DNA of 64,000 nt from Camarhynchus parvulus (taxonomy: Eukaryota; Chordata; Aves; Passeriformes; Thraupidae), in the NCBI RefSeq assembly GCF_901933205.1, contig NC_044573.1:50153493-50217492 (forward strand). The letters run 5' to 3'. The notes beneath the pieces were generated by a model. The model was not told the DNA's origin. It searched no databases and saw only the letters and a program-made list of their open reading frames with translations. The position numbers and the translations under genes were made by a program. Shown piece after piece: positions 36,131 through 48,460 of this stretch (the first letter of the stretch is position 1; each line of letters begins with the position of its first letter).

Positions 36131-37307
36131 AGACCAATTTTGAATTAAAGACAATATATTAGTTTTGTTACAGAAATATACTTGTCCTCATTTGCTTGGT
36201 AACCTACACCTGCTGTTCACATAGTGCACATATTTTAACCTGTTTAATTTTCTTCAGGTGTGACGCAATTTGAATCAAAATAAACAGCTGAACCTCCACA
36301 AATATCATGTGTGAATATTGTCCTGGAGAACAGAGAATCAACAAAATTAATGCTTCCTTAGAGGTTTCTTAGCTCTATAAAGATAGTATTTTTCTTGTTC
36401 TGCATGGGGAATATTTCCCCTTCTGCAAGTACCCAGGCCAGGATTTCCCCCTAAAAGATCTTGTAGGAAAAAAAAAGTGTCTCTCTCTAACTGCTCCATT
36501 TTTCTCCCACATATTCTCAAGCCCAAGCCCTTATTTGGGGAACCAGAGTTTTCTTAGCCATTTTTTTCCCAAGCTGTCCACGACAAACAGGATTCCTAAG
36601 AGTGGTGTATTGCTCACAAATGTGTCAGCAAACTGCTCATTTACAGAGACCAGAATTTTTTCATTAATATGCTCACTTATTTGGGAAGGGTTTTCAAAAT
36701 ATTTGTTCCCTCTACCATGAGTATGGCATCGTGAGATGACGCTTTCCTCCACATAGGTTGAGATCAAATTGCCCCACCCAGATAAACCAATAGCAAATAT
36801 GACTCCAACAGCCAAAACAGGTTTTCCTCTCTCATAGGGGAAAGCATCCATATTTTAAGTTTGCATTGCATCCTATCAGATAATGTTAGACCTTATAATC
36901 TAATGCAGTACTTACAATACCCATAAATCACTCAATCTGACATAAATGCAGAGAATATTAATTCTTTTCTTTGAGCAGAATGCAATCATGCCTTCATACT
37001 GCCTTAAAACCAGTGAGGAGTCATATCCAATAACTATCCCAATTATCTCTCAGCACAATGTTTTCCACCTGCAAGGAATGATTATGTGTCAGTAATGATG
37101 ATAAAGTCCTTAAAGAAATGTTGATGCCTCATGGAAAAATTTGAAAGACATATTGTTTAGAGAGAGTTCTGCTTACAGACTGCATCACATATATCTGATG
37201 TATTTCTTTTCCCTATTTTTTATTACTAAGGACATATGCATAAAGAGATATTGTGTGTCAGGAGAATAATCATTATACAGCTAAAGTAGAAACTGGCAAT
37301 CATGTGT

Positions 37308-37486
37308 GTTCTAGTCTTGTTTTGACAGAGACTTCACAATGACCTTGGGGAAGTTTTGTAACTGTTCTGTGTCCTACTCCAATGTGAAGTGGAGGCAATG
37401 CCTGTATGAGGCTGAGTGTCAATCCATGGCAAGGTGTTTCATACTGTGGGATGGAATGTGCCAGGAAAGGGTTAGAGCATGTTCTT
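37308..37486 (+). repeat. MIR-like CORE-SINE remnant
   Basis: TTCACAATGACCTTGGGGAA, GTTTTGTAACTGTTCTGTGT and CCAATGTGAAGTGGAGGCAA, followed by a GAGGCTGAG segment and GGGATGGAATGTGCCAGGAA, follow the MIR body forward through TGACCTTGGGCAAGT, the CTGTG / AAAATGGGGAT region, and a sauropsid-type tail. High divergence. Confidence 0.5.
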
Positions 37487-38110
37487 ACCATTCATACCAC
37501 AAGCTGTAGTTCTCTTCCTATTGAGCCTAAATGCAGAGATGAACATCTGTCTGTTACTGTTGAGGTGCTATAATTGAAGATGCACTGAAAAAAATTGCAA
37601 TTTAAGTAGTAAAAATCAAGGAAAAAATGGGCAGAGAAGACAGTGATGTTGAGAGGGGACAGTCTTTTATCAAAGTTACGATAGATTTATATATCAAGAT
37701 GTGGAAAAGAATCTCTATTTCATGTCTTGGTTGTTACCTCTACATGGGGAGATAGAAATAGAGCTGTCCTAGTCCCACTGAAGCTCCACCCTGCCAGAGA
37801 TGTTAGATAATTTCATTAGTTGGAGCCTGGTGTTACATGAGCACGGCTGGATGGCTTTTAGACAGGAGCTGTCAGAGGAGCTTTGGTCTCTCTGTGTGAA
37901 AAACTCTGGGTCTCACAGCAAAAAAATGTTTGCTAAACCACAGCCCCTCTGACTGCAGGAGGTAGTGAATGTGCTTACGTTGCAGAATTCAACTGATTTG
38001 CAGACCTCACCAACATTCACTCAAAATCTGCTTCCCTAGGAGCACCATTCTGAGTTTGTTTTAATGAGCTGTACCTCCTGCAAAACAAGCTGAGTACCAA
38101 AAACATATTG

Positions 38111-38212
38111 CTTCCGCTTCCCTCCCTCTTCCCTCCTCTTTTCTTCCCTCTGTTTTTTCCACACTCTCTCTCTCTCTCTCTCTCACTCTCACTCTCTCTC
38201 TCTCTCTCTCCT
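38111..38212 (+). repeat. Long pyrimidine tract with (CT)n microsatellite
   Basis: About 100 bases are almost wholly C and T on the plus strand. The first half is CCCTCCCTCTTCCC-like, and the second is an uninterrupted (CT)n run broken by two CACT steps (38163-38210). Only a handful of purines occur. The mirror symmetry of (CT)n makes it a candidate for triplex (H-DNA) formation. Confidence 0.85.
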
Positions 38213-39399
38213 GGAGATCTTTGAAGAGACCCTCATCTTGCTATTTAAGGGTTTTCCAAAGCATAGGCTCAGAATTTCAGGGTTCTCTTCACCTGTTTCT
38301 ATCTTTAAAGCAACATGAACATCTTTTTACTAATTATCAGTTTTAACGATGACCAAATGCTAATATCCACAAACAAAATTTTCAGAAGTCAGACTCTTAC
38401 ATACAAAAGTTTTAACCACTTGCAGCTCCCAGTAACTTTTGCAGGATTAGCACTGACTCCATTTTATACAGGAAGTCACCTCTCTACACAGGTGTGTGTT
38501 TGAGTTTGCAGGACCTGCTGTGGGCAACCAGGGGGAAAGTTCTGCTTCTTTGCAGGGTCCCTTCAGCTTGTTACCATGTGACTGATAGTCCAACAAGTGA
38601 ACCACAAAAGTTTACATGATCACCTGGACTTTTAATTGCATCCCTGTACTGAATTATCTCCCCTAACTTTCGAATTTATCTATCTCTTTTTTTAAAATTG
38701 ACAGCACTTCTTGATCTGGCTCTCATCATGCAAACTGTATTGTTAAATGGTTTTAATAACTTTCTGCATGTGCAGCAAGTAGTATCTAGCATATGTTAAG
38801 GGACATATGTCAGTCATAATTGACTTACACTTAGATTTCATTTCTTTTGTGGGTTTAAATCAGATCCTTAATGCTACTTGAATTTTTTTTGTGGTTACAT
38901 TTTAATACTTTTTTTGTTAAACCTTCCAGAACAATGTCCTTTCCTGATGAGGGATACATAGAAACCACAAGTGCCAGAGGGGAAAAGACCTGCCATTGAA
39001 AAGCATGAAGATATGAGTGACAGATTGTTCACTTGACTTGCACATTCAAAAATATCTATTTTGTCCTCATCAGAGTGAAATGGCTGCTTTGACATAATTG
39101 TGGTCTCTTGTACGATGTTATTTCATAGTGCTGAAGCCATTATAATTATAGTTCAGATGTGCATACTTTTTAAAAAGAATTATTAAAGAAAGTAATTTTA
39201 AATACTTGGGCACTGACATTTTTATGTTAATAATGTTGGTTTAGATTTCTAAAAAAATTAGAAGTATGTCACTATAGGGAACTTTTGGATTTAGTAAATC
39301 TGCTAGCTACAAAATTCCTTTTTAAAGAATTAAACTTTGTAATCCAACTCTAGCAAATGAGTTATTTTCCAGAGGATGTTAGCATTCATGAGATGTATT

Positions 39400-39800
39400 G
39401 GATTTACAGTTCTAGACCATCTGTTTGCTCAAAGAAAGCATTAGTGTAAGCAATAAAGGGGTATTCATATTGCTTTGCTAATATTTTGGCCTCAGTTTGA
39501 AGCGACTGTCTAATTTCAATTTGCTCATGTCCACTGTCTGCTTAAACTCTCAGACGCAATTAATTATTCTTTTCATTATTTACGATCTTTATACCTGTTC
39601 ATTAGGAGTTGTAGGGAGTCACAATCAAATTTATGTTGTTCAGTCATTCTTTTAGAGCAACAAAGAGCCGCAATCCTGTTTCATCCACTGCCTAAGCATT
39701 TCCTGTCTGTTAACCCTATTTTATTATAAATCCCTTTTTGCACAGCATCATGTGTCTATTCTCAAAGCCTTTTTAGCACTAGGATGAAATATAAATACCT
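39400..39800. other. Candidate conserved noncoding element
   Basis: A 400-base unique stretch has very enhancer-like texture: ACGCAATTAATTATTC near 39555, CATTATTTACGATCTTTATA near 39574, GAGTCACAATCAAATTTATG near 39616 and TTTATTATAAATCCC near 39720. Isolated CpGs (AGCGACTG, GAGCCGCAAT) survive in an otherwise CpG-poor AT-rich neighbourhood, which suggests constraint. No frame bias and no repeat signature. This is the strongest single candidate outside the 15.7-24 kb cluster. Confidence 0.42.
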
Positions 39801-40539
39801 AATAGCAATTTTCAAGTAACGTGAAAATGTTAGAATGGCTATTAAAAATATTGAGAATAATATCGGAAGAAATTGATCCTCTGTTTTTTCCAGTGTTCAA
39901 CTTCCTGATATCATAGTGCCTAATTTTTTTCCTCTCCTGTTAGAAACTTGAAAAGATACAGCTTACTATAAATGTTATCACCAAGAAAACCAGAATTTTT
40001 AACACTTTACAGGGGAAGCACAAATCAGCATTTTAAATGTGAATGTGGTATCACAGTAAAGATAAAACTCCAGAGGTTTGAACGGAGAAAAGTTTCAGGA
40101 CTGCTCCAGCTTCAATGAGCAGAGAAACTGAAAGCATCTTTCCAAAACATATTGAACAAATGCCAGAGGAAAGAGGTTCCACACCAAGCTGGGAAAGCAC
40201 TCAAATATTTATCTTCAGGACATCAAAACTCTTGGCCTAAGTATTTTGTGTTAGAAATTGTGATGAAGTTTGCATTGCTCAATAATGTTGGAGGAAATCA
40301 GAAAAACTTTTAAACCTTAAAAATGGGGTAAACTGTGAGGGTAGGGTGCTTTAATTTTACATTATCTTGGTCAGAGTCTGAAAGATGCAATACATTAACA
40401 TCTGATTGTGGAAATAGGCAAAAGTGAAGAGAAATATTATTTATCCTATACTAGATTCAGTCTCAGAAATGGGGTGGAAAAGTTGCCAACATCATTTATG
40501 TGATATATGTTGATGTATACCAGAGAAGCTGCCTGTCAG

Positions 40540-40640
40540 GCAGTGTACAATCTAAATAAAAACAAGGACAACAGGTATATTCAGAGAGATGAAGTAAAAG
40601 AAGACAAGAAAGGAATGAAATATCTTCTATTGCAGAAACA
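40540..40640 (-). repeat. Possible SINE-type remnant
   Basis: GGCAGTGTACAATCTAAATA followed by AAAACAAGGACAACAGG resembles the segment of reverse-oriented CORE-SINE-type repeats of sauropsids in which a GCACTGTACAAA word precedes TAGACAAGACAGAC. Only this portion matches. Confidence 0.3.
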
Positions 40641-41207
40641 GAGAAGATGCTACTGAAAAGATATAAAAAAGAAATTAATATTTGGCAGAATCAGTTGATT
40701 CGGGTGGCCCATGTGTACACACAAAAGATCATGTGTGTAGAGAAGAGATCTACATAGGAAATGCTACTTTGGAGCTGTGGAACACGGGATTGGGATATCT
40801 AGAGAAAGGTGCACGACATGGATCTTAGCATACACTGAAATAAAAAATTGTGATATTTGGGATTAGAAAGCAGGATGCATATCAAAGGTGATATAAAGCT
40901 AAATAAGGAGAACATTAAAAGGTAGAAAAGGGTGGCTGTTCTGGCTTGAGTCAAGCAGACTGCTGTGGTGGGAGGCTCTGCTCTTTGCTTTCAGCCTCAG
41001 GAGTGATACACTCCTCTCTCCTTGCACATTAGATAAGAGCCTGGCTACACTCCAGAATAGTCTTTTCTTTTAGGTCAGTTCTTAGCTTGCTTTCTAGGTA
41101 AATACTTTGCTAGTAACAGTCCAAGTTGGATCTGAGAATTGGATCCAGCACATATAGTATGTAAGGTTAATACCTGTTTTGAGATTTCTACTGTAGAAAA
41201 TAGTATA

Positions 41208-41233
41208 AATAATAACAATAATAATAATAATAC
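41208..41233. repeat. (AAT)n microsatellite
   Basis: About eight AAT units with one AAC interruption. Confidence 0.88.
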
Positions 41234-42839
41234 CCAAATGCCACCAAACTAAGCAGGATGATAACCTTTACTCTAAAATAGCTTCATATTGTGGCCTTAG
41301 GCAAAATGCTGAAATTTGGATTCTGCTATTTTTATATGTCAAACATGAATTCAGATAAAATGCACTTCATACATATTTAAGATATTAGAATCATAAAGTC
41401 ACCATGAAACGAACAAGTTTCACTATCTTAGAAATATCCTGACTGACAGGATATAATCAAAATATAAATTTAACTCTGTGTGCTTTAATTGTTACTGTAA
41501 ACTTATGGCATTAATGTATTGAGAACACTGTACTGCATTTCCCATGCTACATACGCAATTATGTAACGTAGGTATGGGATTCTCATGTGTCTTCTGAAAT
41601 CATGGAAGAAATTGTAAATGAATCATATATTTTCTCTTAAACTGAAGCAGTACCGTTCAAAATCTTGGGAAAATGGTGCGGCGACTTATAACTGACTCCC
41701 ATTCTTATTATTTTGAAATAAAGCAATAACACTAATTCCTCAAGGAAGCTAGCAATCAAGTATGTTGCAGAAAGAATGCCCTAAAGAGTAAGATGTTTCT
41801 GTCTGTTCAGAATTTGCACCACAGAATTTATGCTACTGCAGAAAGTTTGTGTTTATGGTAGCTTGAAAACAAATTTCTGATGTCTGAAACTGCAGCTGTG
41901 ACCTGGGATCTTGACTTAAGTAAAGCCCATTGCAAGTCTCAGCTTCAAAACATGGAACATATCTTGGAGTTAGATTCTGGAGGGATTTCTGGAAATTCAG
42001 AACTTAGCCTACAGAACTAGAAAATGGAACAGGTGGATCCATGCTCTAAGTCTTCAGGAAAATACAGCATCGGTTATTACAGAGGACACTATAGGATCAC
42101 TGGTTACCTCAAGTTTATAAGTGCTATATCCATAAAGAATATAGATATATTTCTTTTCTCAATGGTTCCTTTACCTGTAACATTTATAGTTCAAAAAAAG
42201 GTAGAGTGAGGGTTTTTTTAGGTAGTAAAATAATTCAGTGGGTGCATTTGTATGAACAGCATGTTTTTCAATCAATTAATTAGCAGTTAATTAGAAGTAG
42301 GAAAAGATACAAAGGAAAGGAATGATCAAAAGGAGGAGAGAGGTCAGTATAGCCAAAGGGAGCCAGTATAGAAGAATTTTGAGCATCACTAAACTAGCAT
42401 CACTAGGACCTGGTTGTTTTTATTTACTCACTGACAACTTGTTTTATTAAATTTTCCAGTGGCTTCTTCGGATTGAGGAAAAATTGGCCATAGTTGTGCC
42501 TGTCACTTCTATCTCAGAACTAGCTCACATCTTCAAGCTCTTCTTGGTTTATGCAGACTGAGTTAAATTACTTTTTTAATTGTATTTCAATGAGAACCTT
42601 TTCTTTCAAGTCAGTGCTCAACAGTGATTGATGGAAGGATGTAGGGAAACATTGGCTTTTCTCAGGATATACTGTAGATGACCTTATGTCCTATGTCCTT
42701 GTTTCATTTGAAAAGAATAATTACTAATCAATAGTGAAGGGTTAGGTGACACAGTAGGTTAATTTACTAGCCTTTTGCCTCTGGAGAGCTGGATTCTGGC
42801 TTAGGTCACTTGTAAAATGGGTTTGGTGGTTTCAGCCTT

Positions 42840-43090
42840 GTCCCTGGTGGATGTCTGGCCACATCACAGAAAACAGGCTTGAATTTGATATGTGTTAGAT
42901 GCCTGGCAGTTTCTGCTTAGGGAAATCTCAGGGTTCAAGCTGTGGGGAGCCAGGCGTGGGCAGGACGGGCACACCCTGACATCCGCAAGAGGAAACGCGG
43001 CCCTGCGCCGCAGTCTGGCTGACATGGGGCACCCAACCAAACCAGCAGAGTTTGGGGCATGACTCCCACTGCAGCCAGGTGCATGCACGC
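42840..43090. other. Isolated GC/CpG-elevated patch, origin unknown
   Basis: Within strongly AT-rich DNA, about 250 bases rise sharply in GC, with CpGs concentrated at 42954-43010 (GGCGTGGGC, GGACGGGC, ATCCGC, AACGCGGCC and GCGCCGC words). A 74-codon minus-strand frame (42864-43088) has no recognisable domain. It could be an inserted element, a small regulatory CpG cluster, or a retroposed fragment. Confidence 0.4.
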
Positions 43091-46000
43091 TTTTAAAGAC
43101 ATGAGCTTCTCTTTCTCCCTGTAGCTGCTGAAATCTTACAGGGAATGCCTTTCAGGACATGCCTTTATGAAACCAGGGTTGCAGTTACCTTTTTCTCAGG
43201 ATTACCCATCCAGGAAGCAGCTTTCAGTTTGTGCTTCAGTTCATTATGAGAGTTTTATGAGTAAAAATATCTTACCTGCTTATAAATTGGGAAAATAATA
43301 TAGTTTCAGCCATTTTGTAAAAATTATTGCTTGTCTTTTCTCAGCAGCTCCAGATGTTTTATGCTTTGAATAAGCATCTTGACATTATGCAGGAGGCTAC
43401 CCTGGTTGCTTATGTGATATAAACCCTTATATGATGTTTAGTATTAGGACTGCTTTAACTTTGATAGCCTGTTGAAGCTTTATTTTGTTTTTAAAGTGTA
43501 ACTTTGATTGCAGTCATTAGTATAATTTTGATTTTTAATGCTCATAGTTGGTTTGTCTCTGAAGTGTCTGACTTCACTGAGGGTGCAGAAGGGGATTTGA
43601 GAAATTCGAATTTGATTTGTACTTTTTAGCTGTATGCAGAGTGGTCCCCTTCTTTTAGCAATCTGTCTCACTGAACTGCAGAAGGTGGGAAAGGAAGAGC
43701 GAACAAGGTTGGGAACTGCAGGCAGAGAAGAGGCCTCTTGTTCAGTACTCAGAGCTGCACTTCAGTTGAGTAGAACTATAATTTGAGTATATAAAGAACT
43801 GTGAAATACATGATGTATTGATGTTTCATTTTGGGCACAGAAAACTAATGGATAATTTTGACAATTTTGGACCTACTCTCCTTTCTTTTCTGCTGTAAGA
43901 TGGACTCTTAATACTCATTCTTCCCTTCAGGACATTGTGAAGATTGGTGCTTGAGAACAATTTAGACGTGACTGTGAGTAACCTAATGAGGAATTGGAAG
44001 GGATGAATAATTTTATAATCACTGCAGGTTTTGATAGGCATTAAATAAGTTCAAATAACCAATAAGGAAGATGAAATGAAAATTTGAATAATCACCCATT
44101 TAGAGTCTGTGCCAGGGGAAATCTCATGGGGAGGAAAGTGTGTGAACATGGGTGAAGACAATCATGTTACATATACAAAAGAGGATAATAAAGGCTGGAT
44201 AGACAATCTTAATTCTGTCAGTTCCTAATCCTTGTATGAGTAAATGTGGTGTCCTTCTATGTAGCTTTTTTTTTTTGTTTAATAATGTGGGCATTTTGCA
44301 TGGTAGTTCAGACATGGCTGTGCTGTGTGTCTCGGCTGAATTGCCAATTGTCATCTGAATTTTCTTGTTATTTCCCCACAGAAATGGGCTGACTGTAGCA
44401 CACAGTAGTGCTATCACTGCCTAGATCTGCCCTGGTGGGAGGTGCTTGTGTAGGCACAATGCCCTGTTCACTGAATTTGTCTTTCCATGGGAATGAGGAG
44501 GCAACTTGTAAAATAATTTCTTAAAGGGCTAAATGCCTCCGGCTTCATGGAGATGTTCCAGAGGGACTTCTCCATTGACACCATTTTGATTTGACCCTAT
44601 GGTTCATTTTCTCATCTATGAAGAATTTTTAAAAAGCAAATTTCTAACACATATTTCTAATCTGTAACATATACTTATTAGGTTTACCATGTCATGCATT
44701 ATAATTGTGAGTTCTAACTGACTGGTTTAACGATACTTCACAAAGTAAACTCAACATGTAGGTCGTAAGTTCAGAATGAATGAATCCCTGGATGTTTACC
44801 AAACACCAAAATTAAATTACATTCTTAATTGTTTTGCAAATACTTTGGCCTAACTGATTAAACAGGAATGACTTTCTGCGTTGCTATAGCGCAAGGAATA
44901 TTAAAGTCTTTAGGACTCATTTCAAATTAGCAAACTCAACTACTTTCATTGTACACTATGTGGTCAACTAGCACTTCAAAAATAGCAACTCCCATATCCT
45001 CCCAAAACAGACAAACTAAAAAACTAATAATACCTTACAACTTCAGTTGTAAGAAATACCTCTTGAGGACAATTATTAGACTGAGCATATTGAAATTTCC
45101 ATCTGCCTTCCCTGAGGCTCTTAGGGAGTCTTCCAGAGTATTCTAATGAGTTCCTAGACTGGGAAGAATGTGTGTTAAGAAGTATTTTCTCTTTGTCTTG
45201 TTCCCTGATTCTTTACCAAAGGAGTGAGACATAGATCTCAGAGTACACAGGTGGGAAGGCAATTCAAAAGGTAAGTTTAGCTGTTTGCACTGGAACAGCT
45301 GAGGTCATATTGTGCCTTTGATCTCTTCCAGATATGAACTTGAGCTTCATGTACTAGTTCCCTGTGTTCAAGAAATGTGTTTCTCTCTCAAGGCTAACAG
45401 CTTCTTTGCTCTGGAGTAATAAGGACAGGACTGTGAACAGGGACACTCATGTAGGTGAGTATCTACAAAGGTTTTCAAAACCTTGGATTTGACTGTGCTC
45501 ATTGGAGAGTGAGAGCAACACAAGCTGTGTTTTCTCTGTGATATGTGGTGCTCAGCAAGTGGACTGCTCCTCTCAACTGCATATAGCCCTCTGGTTGAAG
45601 ACTCTTTCATATTGTGTCATGCTGCAAGGGATTGCAATAAGCCGAGGAATTATGAACATTTGGGTTGCACAGCAGCTGTAGATAGAAAGGAAAGATTAAG
45701 ATTTGGATGACTTAACCTTATGTATATCCTTGTATCTGCCATAAACCCAATGCATATCCAATGTATTCCTGCAAGAAGATGATATAGAGACATCAAGGAT
45801 TTTAAGAGTCTCTGGCTCTTCAATAGAATAATTTTCCACTCCAGGAGCCATCTTTATCCATTTGCTGTTTTCTTTCATGCCCTTGCAGTCAGTGCTGTTG
45901 GTGTCTAACAAGACTGTCTGGCAAATGTAACCTCTTTTTTGGAACTGGAGGAGAAAACTCTAACTGAGATTGTTTGCATATGCTTTGCTACTGGGATAAA

Positions 46001-48279
46001 CATGGCCTCTGTAGGTCAGGATAATACCCTTGAGTTCTGCCTGGGTCATTTACTGAGTTATTCTGCAAAGCAAATTAAAAATGCAGAAGAAAAGGAAAAA
46101 ATATATAGTGTTTTGCATTGTTCTCAGAGATAACCATTATTAAAATGTTAGTCCTGAACAGCCGTTAAGCTGTGCTGGGAAAAAGAGAACTTGTGACCCT
46201 TTTGACCTCTCTGCTAGTATTCAGAAGAAGTGGTTGTGCATAAAGCATCTGATGACATCAACCATTACAGTAGAAAATGGTTCTTCTACAGATATCTGAA
46301 CCAGAAAAATATCCCAGTCTGCTAAAACTTCTCACAAGTTTTAAGGGATTCTGCACTAGTTGGTTGGCTGATGTTCCAGAGAGTGGCTGGGATGTTGACA
46401 CAGGAAGCTGGTCCCATATGTAATGGTTTCTAGTTTTTTAATATGTTTTTCTCTGTTTATAGGACCTGGTTGAACACTTACAGGAAACTACATTAAATTC
46501 TTAAATTATGACAAAGGCCTAGCTAGTTCAGCAAGCAAGTAAGCAAGCAGCTAGTACATATATTCAAAGTATAAATGTCTGAATAAGAGGATTTTAAGGA
46601 ACATGTTCAGCATCTGAAATTCCACTGCAAGCTTAGATTTAGGAGGTTTTCTCTAGTAGTGTGATTTTACCTTTACCTTAGAATAGAACCGAACAATCTT
46701 CAAAATAATGTTGTCTTTCCAGAAAGGAAAAAAAATTCCCCCCAGATCAAATGAGGACTGGTGTCTTTCAAAGTAAATTTTTAAAACTCTGTAAGAACAA
46801 CAGTTTTTTCTAAGGAATGAAGTATTTATGCAGTCATACATGCTTCAGAGGTAATTGTGCTTGAAAGAATGTTTGTGCATGCTGCAACACTCTGGCAAGT
46901 GCATCTTCAATATCCTAAATTGGGATGGGCTGCAGAAAATTTAAGCTCAAAGCTACCATTTTTGAAATTGTGTGTAAAATAATGGATTTTGCTGTTATTA
47001 AATTCTTTGAAGATCAGTGAAATGAATCTCTCAGGAGAGGAACATAGCAACGAAAACAAACAAAAATGTACACAAGATAATAGAGTTTTGAAATGGAAGT
47101 AGAGCTTAAGCAACTTTGTATTTTGAAGGAAGGAAAACAGAGCCCTTTTCAGAGAAATTATGCCTCTCAACTGATTTTACTTAGAAAATGAAGAAGTGTT
47201 TATTTGCTGGGTAGATTTCTTTTCATTGAGGAGAATATATTTTAGGTTTGTGTTGATGATTTTGAATAATCATTTCCTGTTTCTACAAGCAGCTCTCAAA
47301 CAAAGAGATATCTTGAGTGATAGCTAAAGAAATGCCATATTCAGCCTTGCTGAGAATGTTCACTGTAAACAAAACTTTGTGGTTTGTTGGTGTCAGTTGG
47401 GAAAGGGGGTCTTTGCTCCTTGTGTTGATCATTGTATTTCTATTGCTTACCACAGCTTTTGGTTTTATTGTGCTAATTGCTTGGTGAGAGCTGCATTCTG
47501 TATATGCAAAACAATAGTTTCACTTCTTGATATAATTTTCATTTTTGGTGGCAGAGCCCCACCTTGTTTTTCACTCACCATAGTATGGCATGAACTTTTC
47601 TGTCTAAAGGTCCTTTGTAGAGAGGCTGGGATCAAACGTCTTGAAAAATATAATTTGCTTTAAGTAAATGCACTATCATAAAAAAAGTTTATCTATTTTT
47701 ATTTCAGATATCTTTTGGAACAGTTTTTTGCAGTATTGTCTCTACTTCTGTCCAGAATGAAACTTGATACAACTTGAGAAGAGTTCATATTTCAAAGCTT
47801 GTAATAAAAAGATTTAATTTTCTTAATAAAGGCCACAAAAATGATAGAGTTCCTCAAAAAGATACAAGAAAAAGTATGATTTCAAATTTCAGTCATATTA
47901 CAGGTGAAAAGAAGTGAAACAGAGTCCTAATTTGCATCTGACTGCCCTGCAATCTACAACACCTTTAAAGACTGGCAACACTGAGAATTCGGATCATATT
48001 TGCAAATTATAACCTTTTTTCCCTAGGTGCTGTTTATCCCTTTATTGACAAGGTAAACATATTTAGTACTTAGAAGTGAGCAATATACAGTACTTAGAAA
48101 TAAATTTCTGGTTTCTGTATTTGAATAACCTCAGAGTTTCAAGGCTCATAGCAGAAGAAACTCAGAGGAATAATATTTTCAGTGATTTTTTCTTCCAAGG
48201 ACAGAGTATTCCGTGAGGCATACAATGACAGGAATTACTATGCAGAGCTTTTTGAGAAGGGTAGTGATTTAAAATACTA

Positions 48280-48460
48280 AAATGGCTAACCATTTTTAAT
48301 AGTGTATTCTAATTGCAGTAGCCTCTTTCTCTGAGCAGGCTCTACTAAGAGATAATTGACCTCTGCGTCTGTTAAGCACTCTCACATTTGGCTTGGGAAG
48401 CATAATTCACATCACAGCCAATTACCTTGTGATATAGCCTACAAAAAACTCCTCAACTAT
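48280..48460. other. Candidate conserved noncoding element
   Basis: Contains TTCTAATTGCAGTAGCC near 48307, AGAGATAATTGACC near 48348, GGGAAGCATAATTCACATCA near 48396 and AGCCAATTACC near 48416. Three to four TAATT/CAATTA homeodomain cores lie within 120 bases in unique sequence. Conservation untested. Confidence 0.33.

Larger units (their letters stand above)
34441..39399. other. Intergenic or intronic DNA, no gene recognised
   Basis: AT-rich DNA with two palindromic ancient repeats, a MIR-like copy and a long pyrimidine tract, all listed separately. A 106-codon minus-strand frame (36531-36851) with a hydrophobic segment near its start is discussed under findings. No splice-bounded exon was found. 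Confidence 0.5.
39801..48279. other. Intergenic or intronic DNA, no gene recognised
   Basis: AT-rich, mostly unique. It contains a possible SINE remnant (40540-40640), an (AAT)n repeat (41208-41233) and an isolated GC/CpG-elevated patch at about 42840-43090. All open frames are under 100 codons and none is recognisable. Confidence 0.5.

Noticed and set aside
42755..42835. Possible MIR 5' region (words like CTGGAGAGCTGGATTCTGGC)
   Set aside because: Order is suggestive, but the distinctive central CORE motif is missing.
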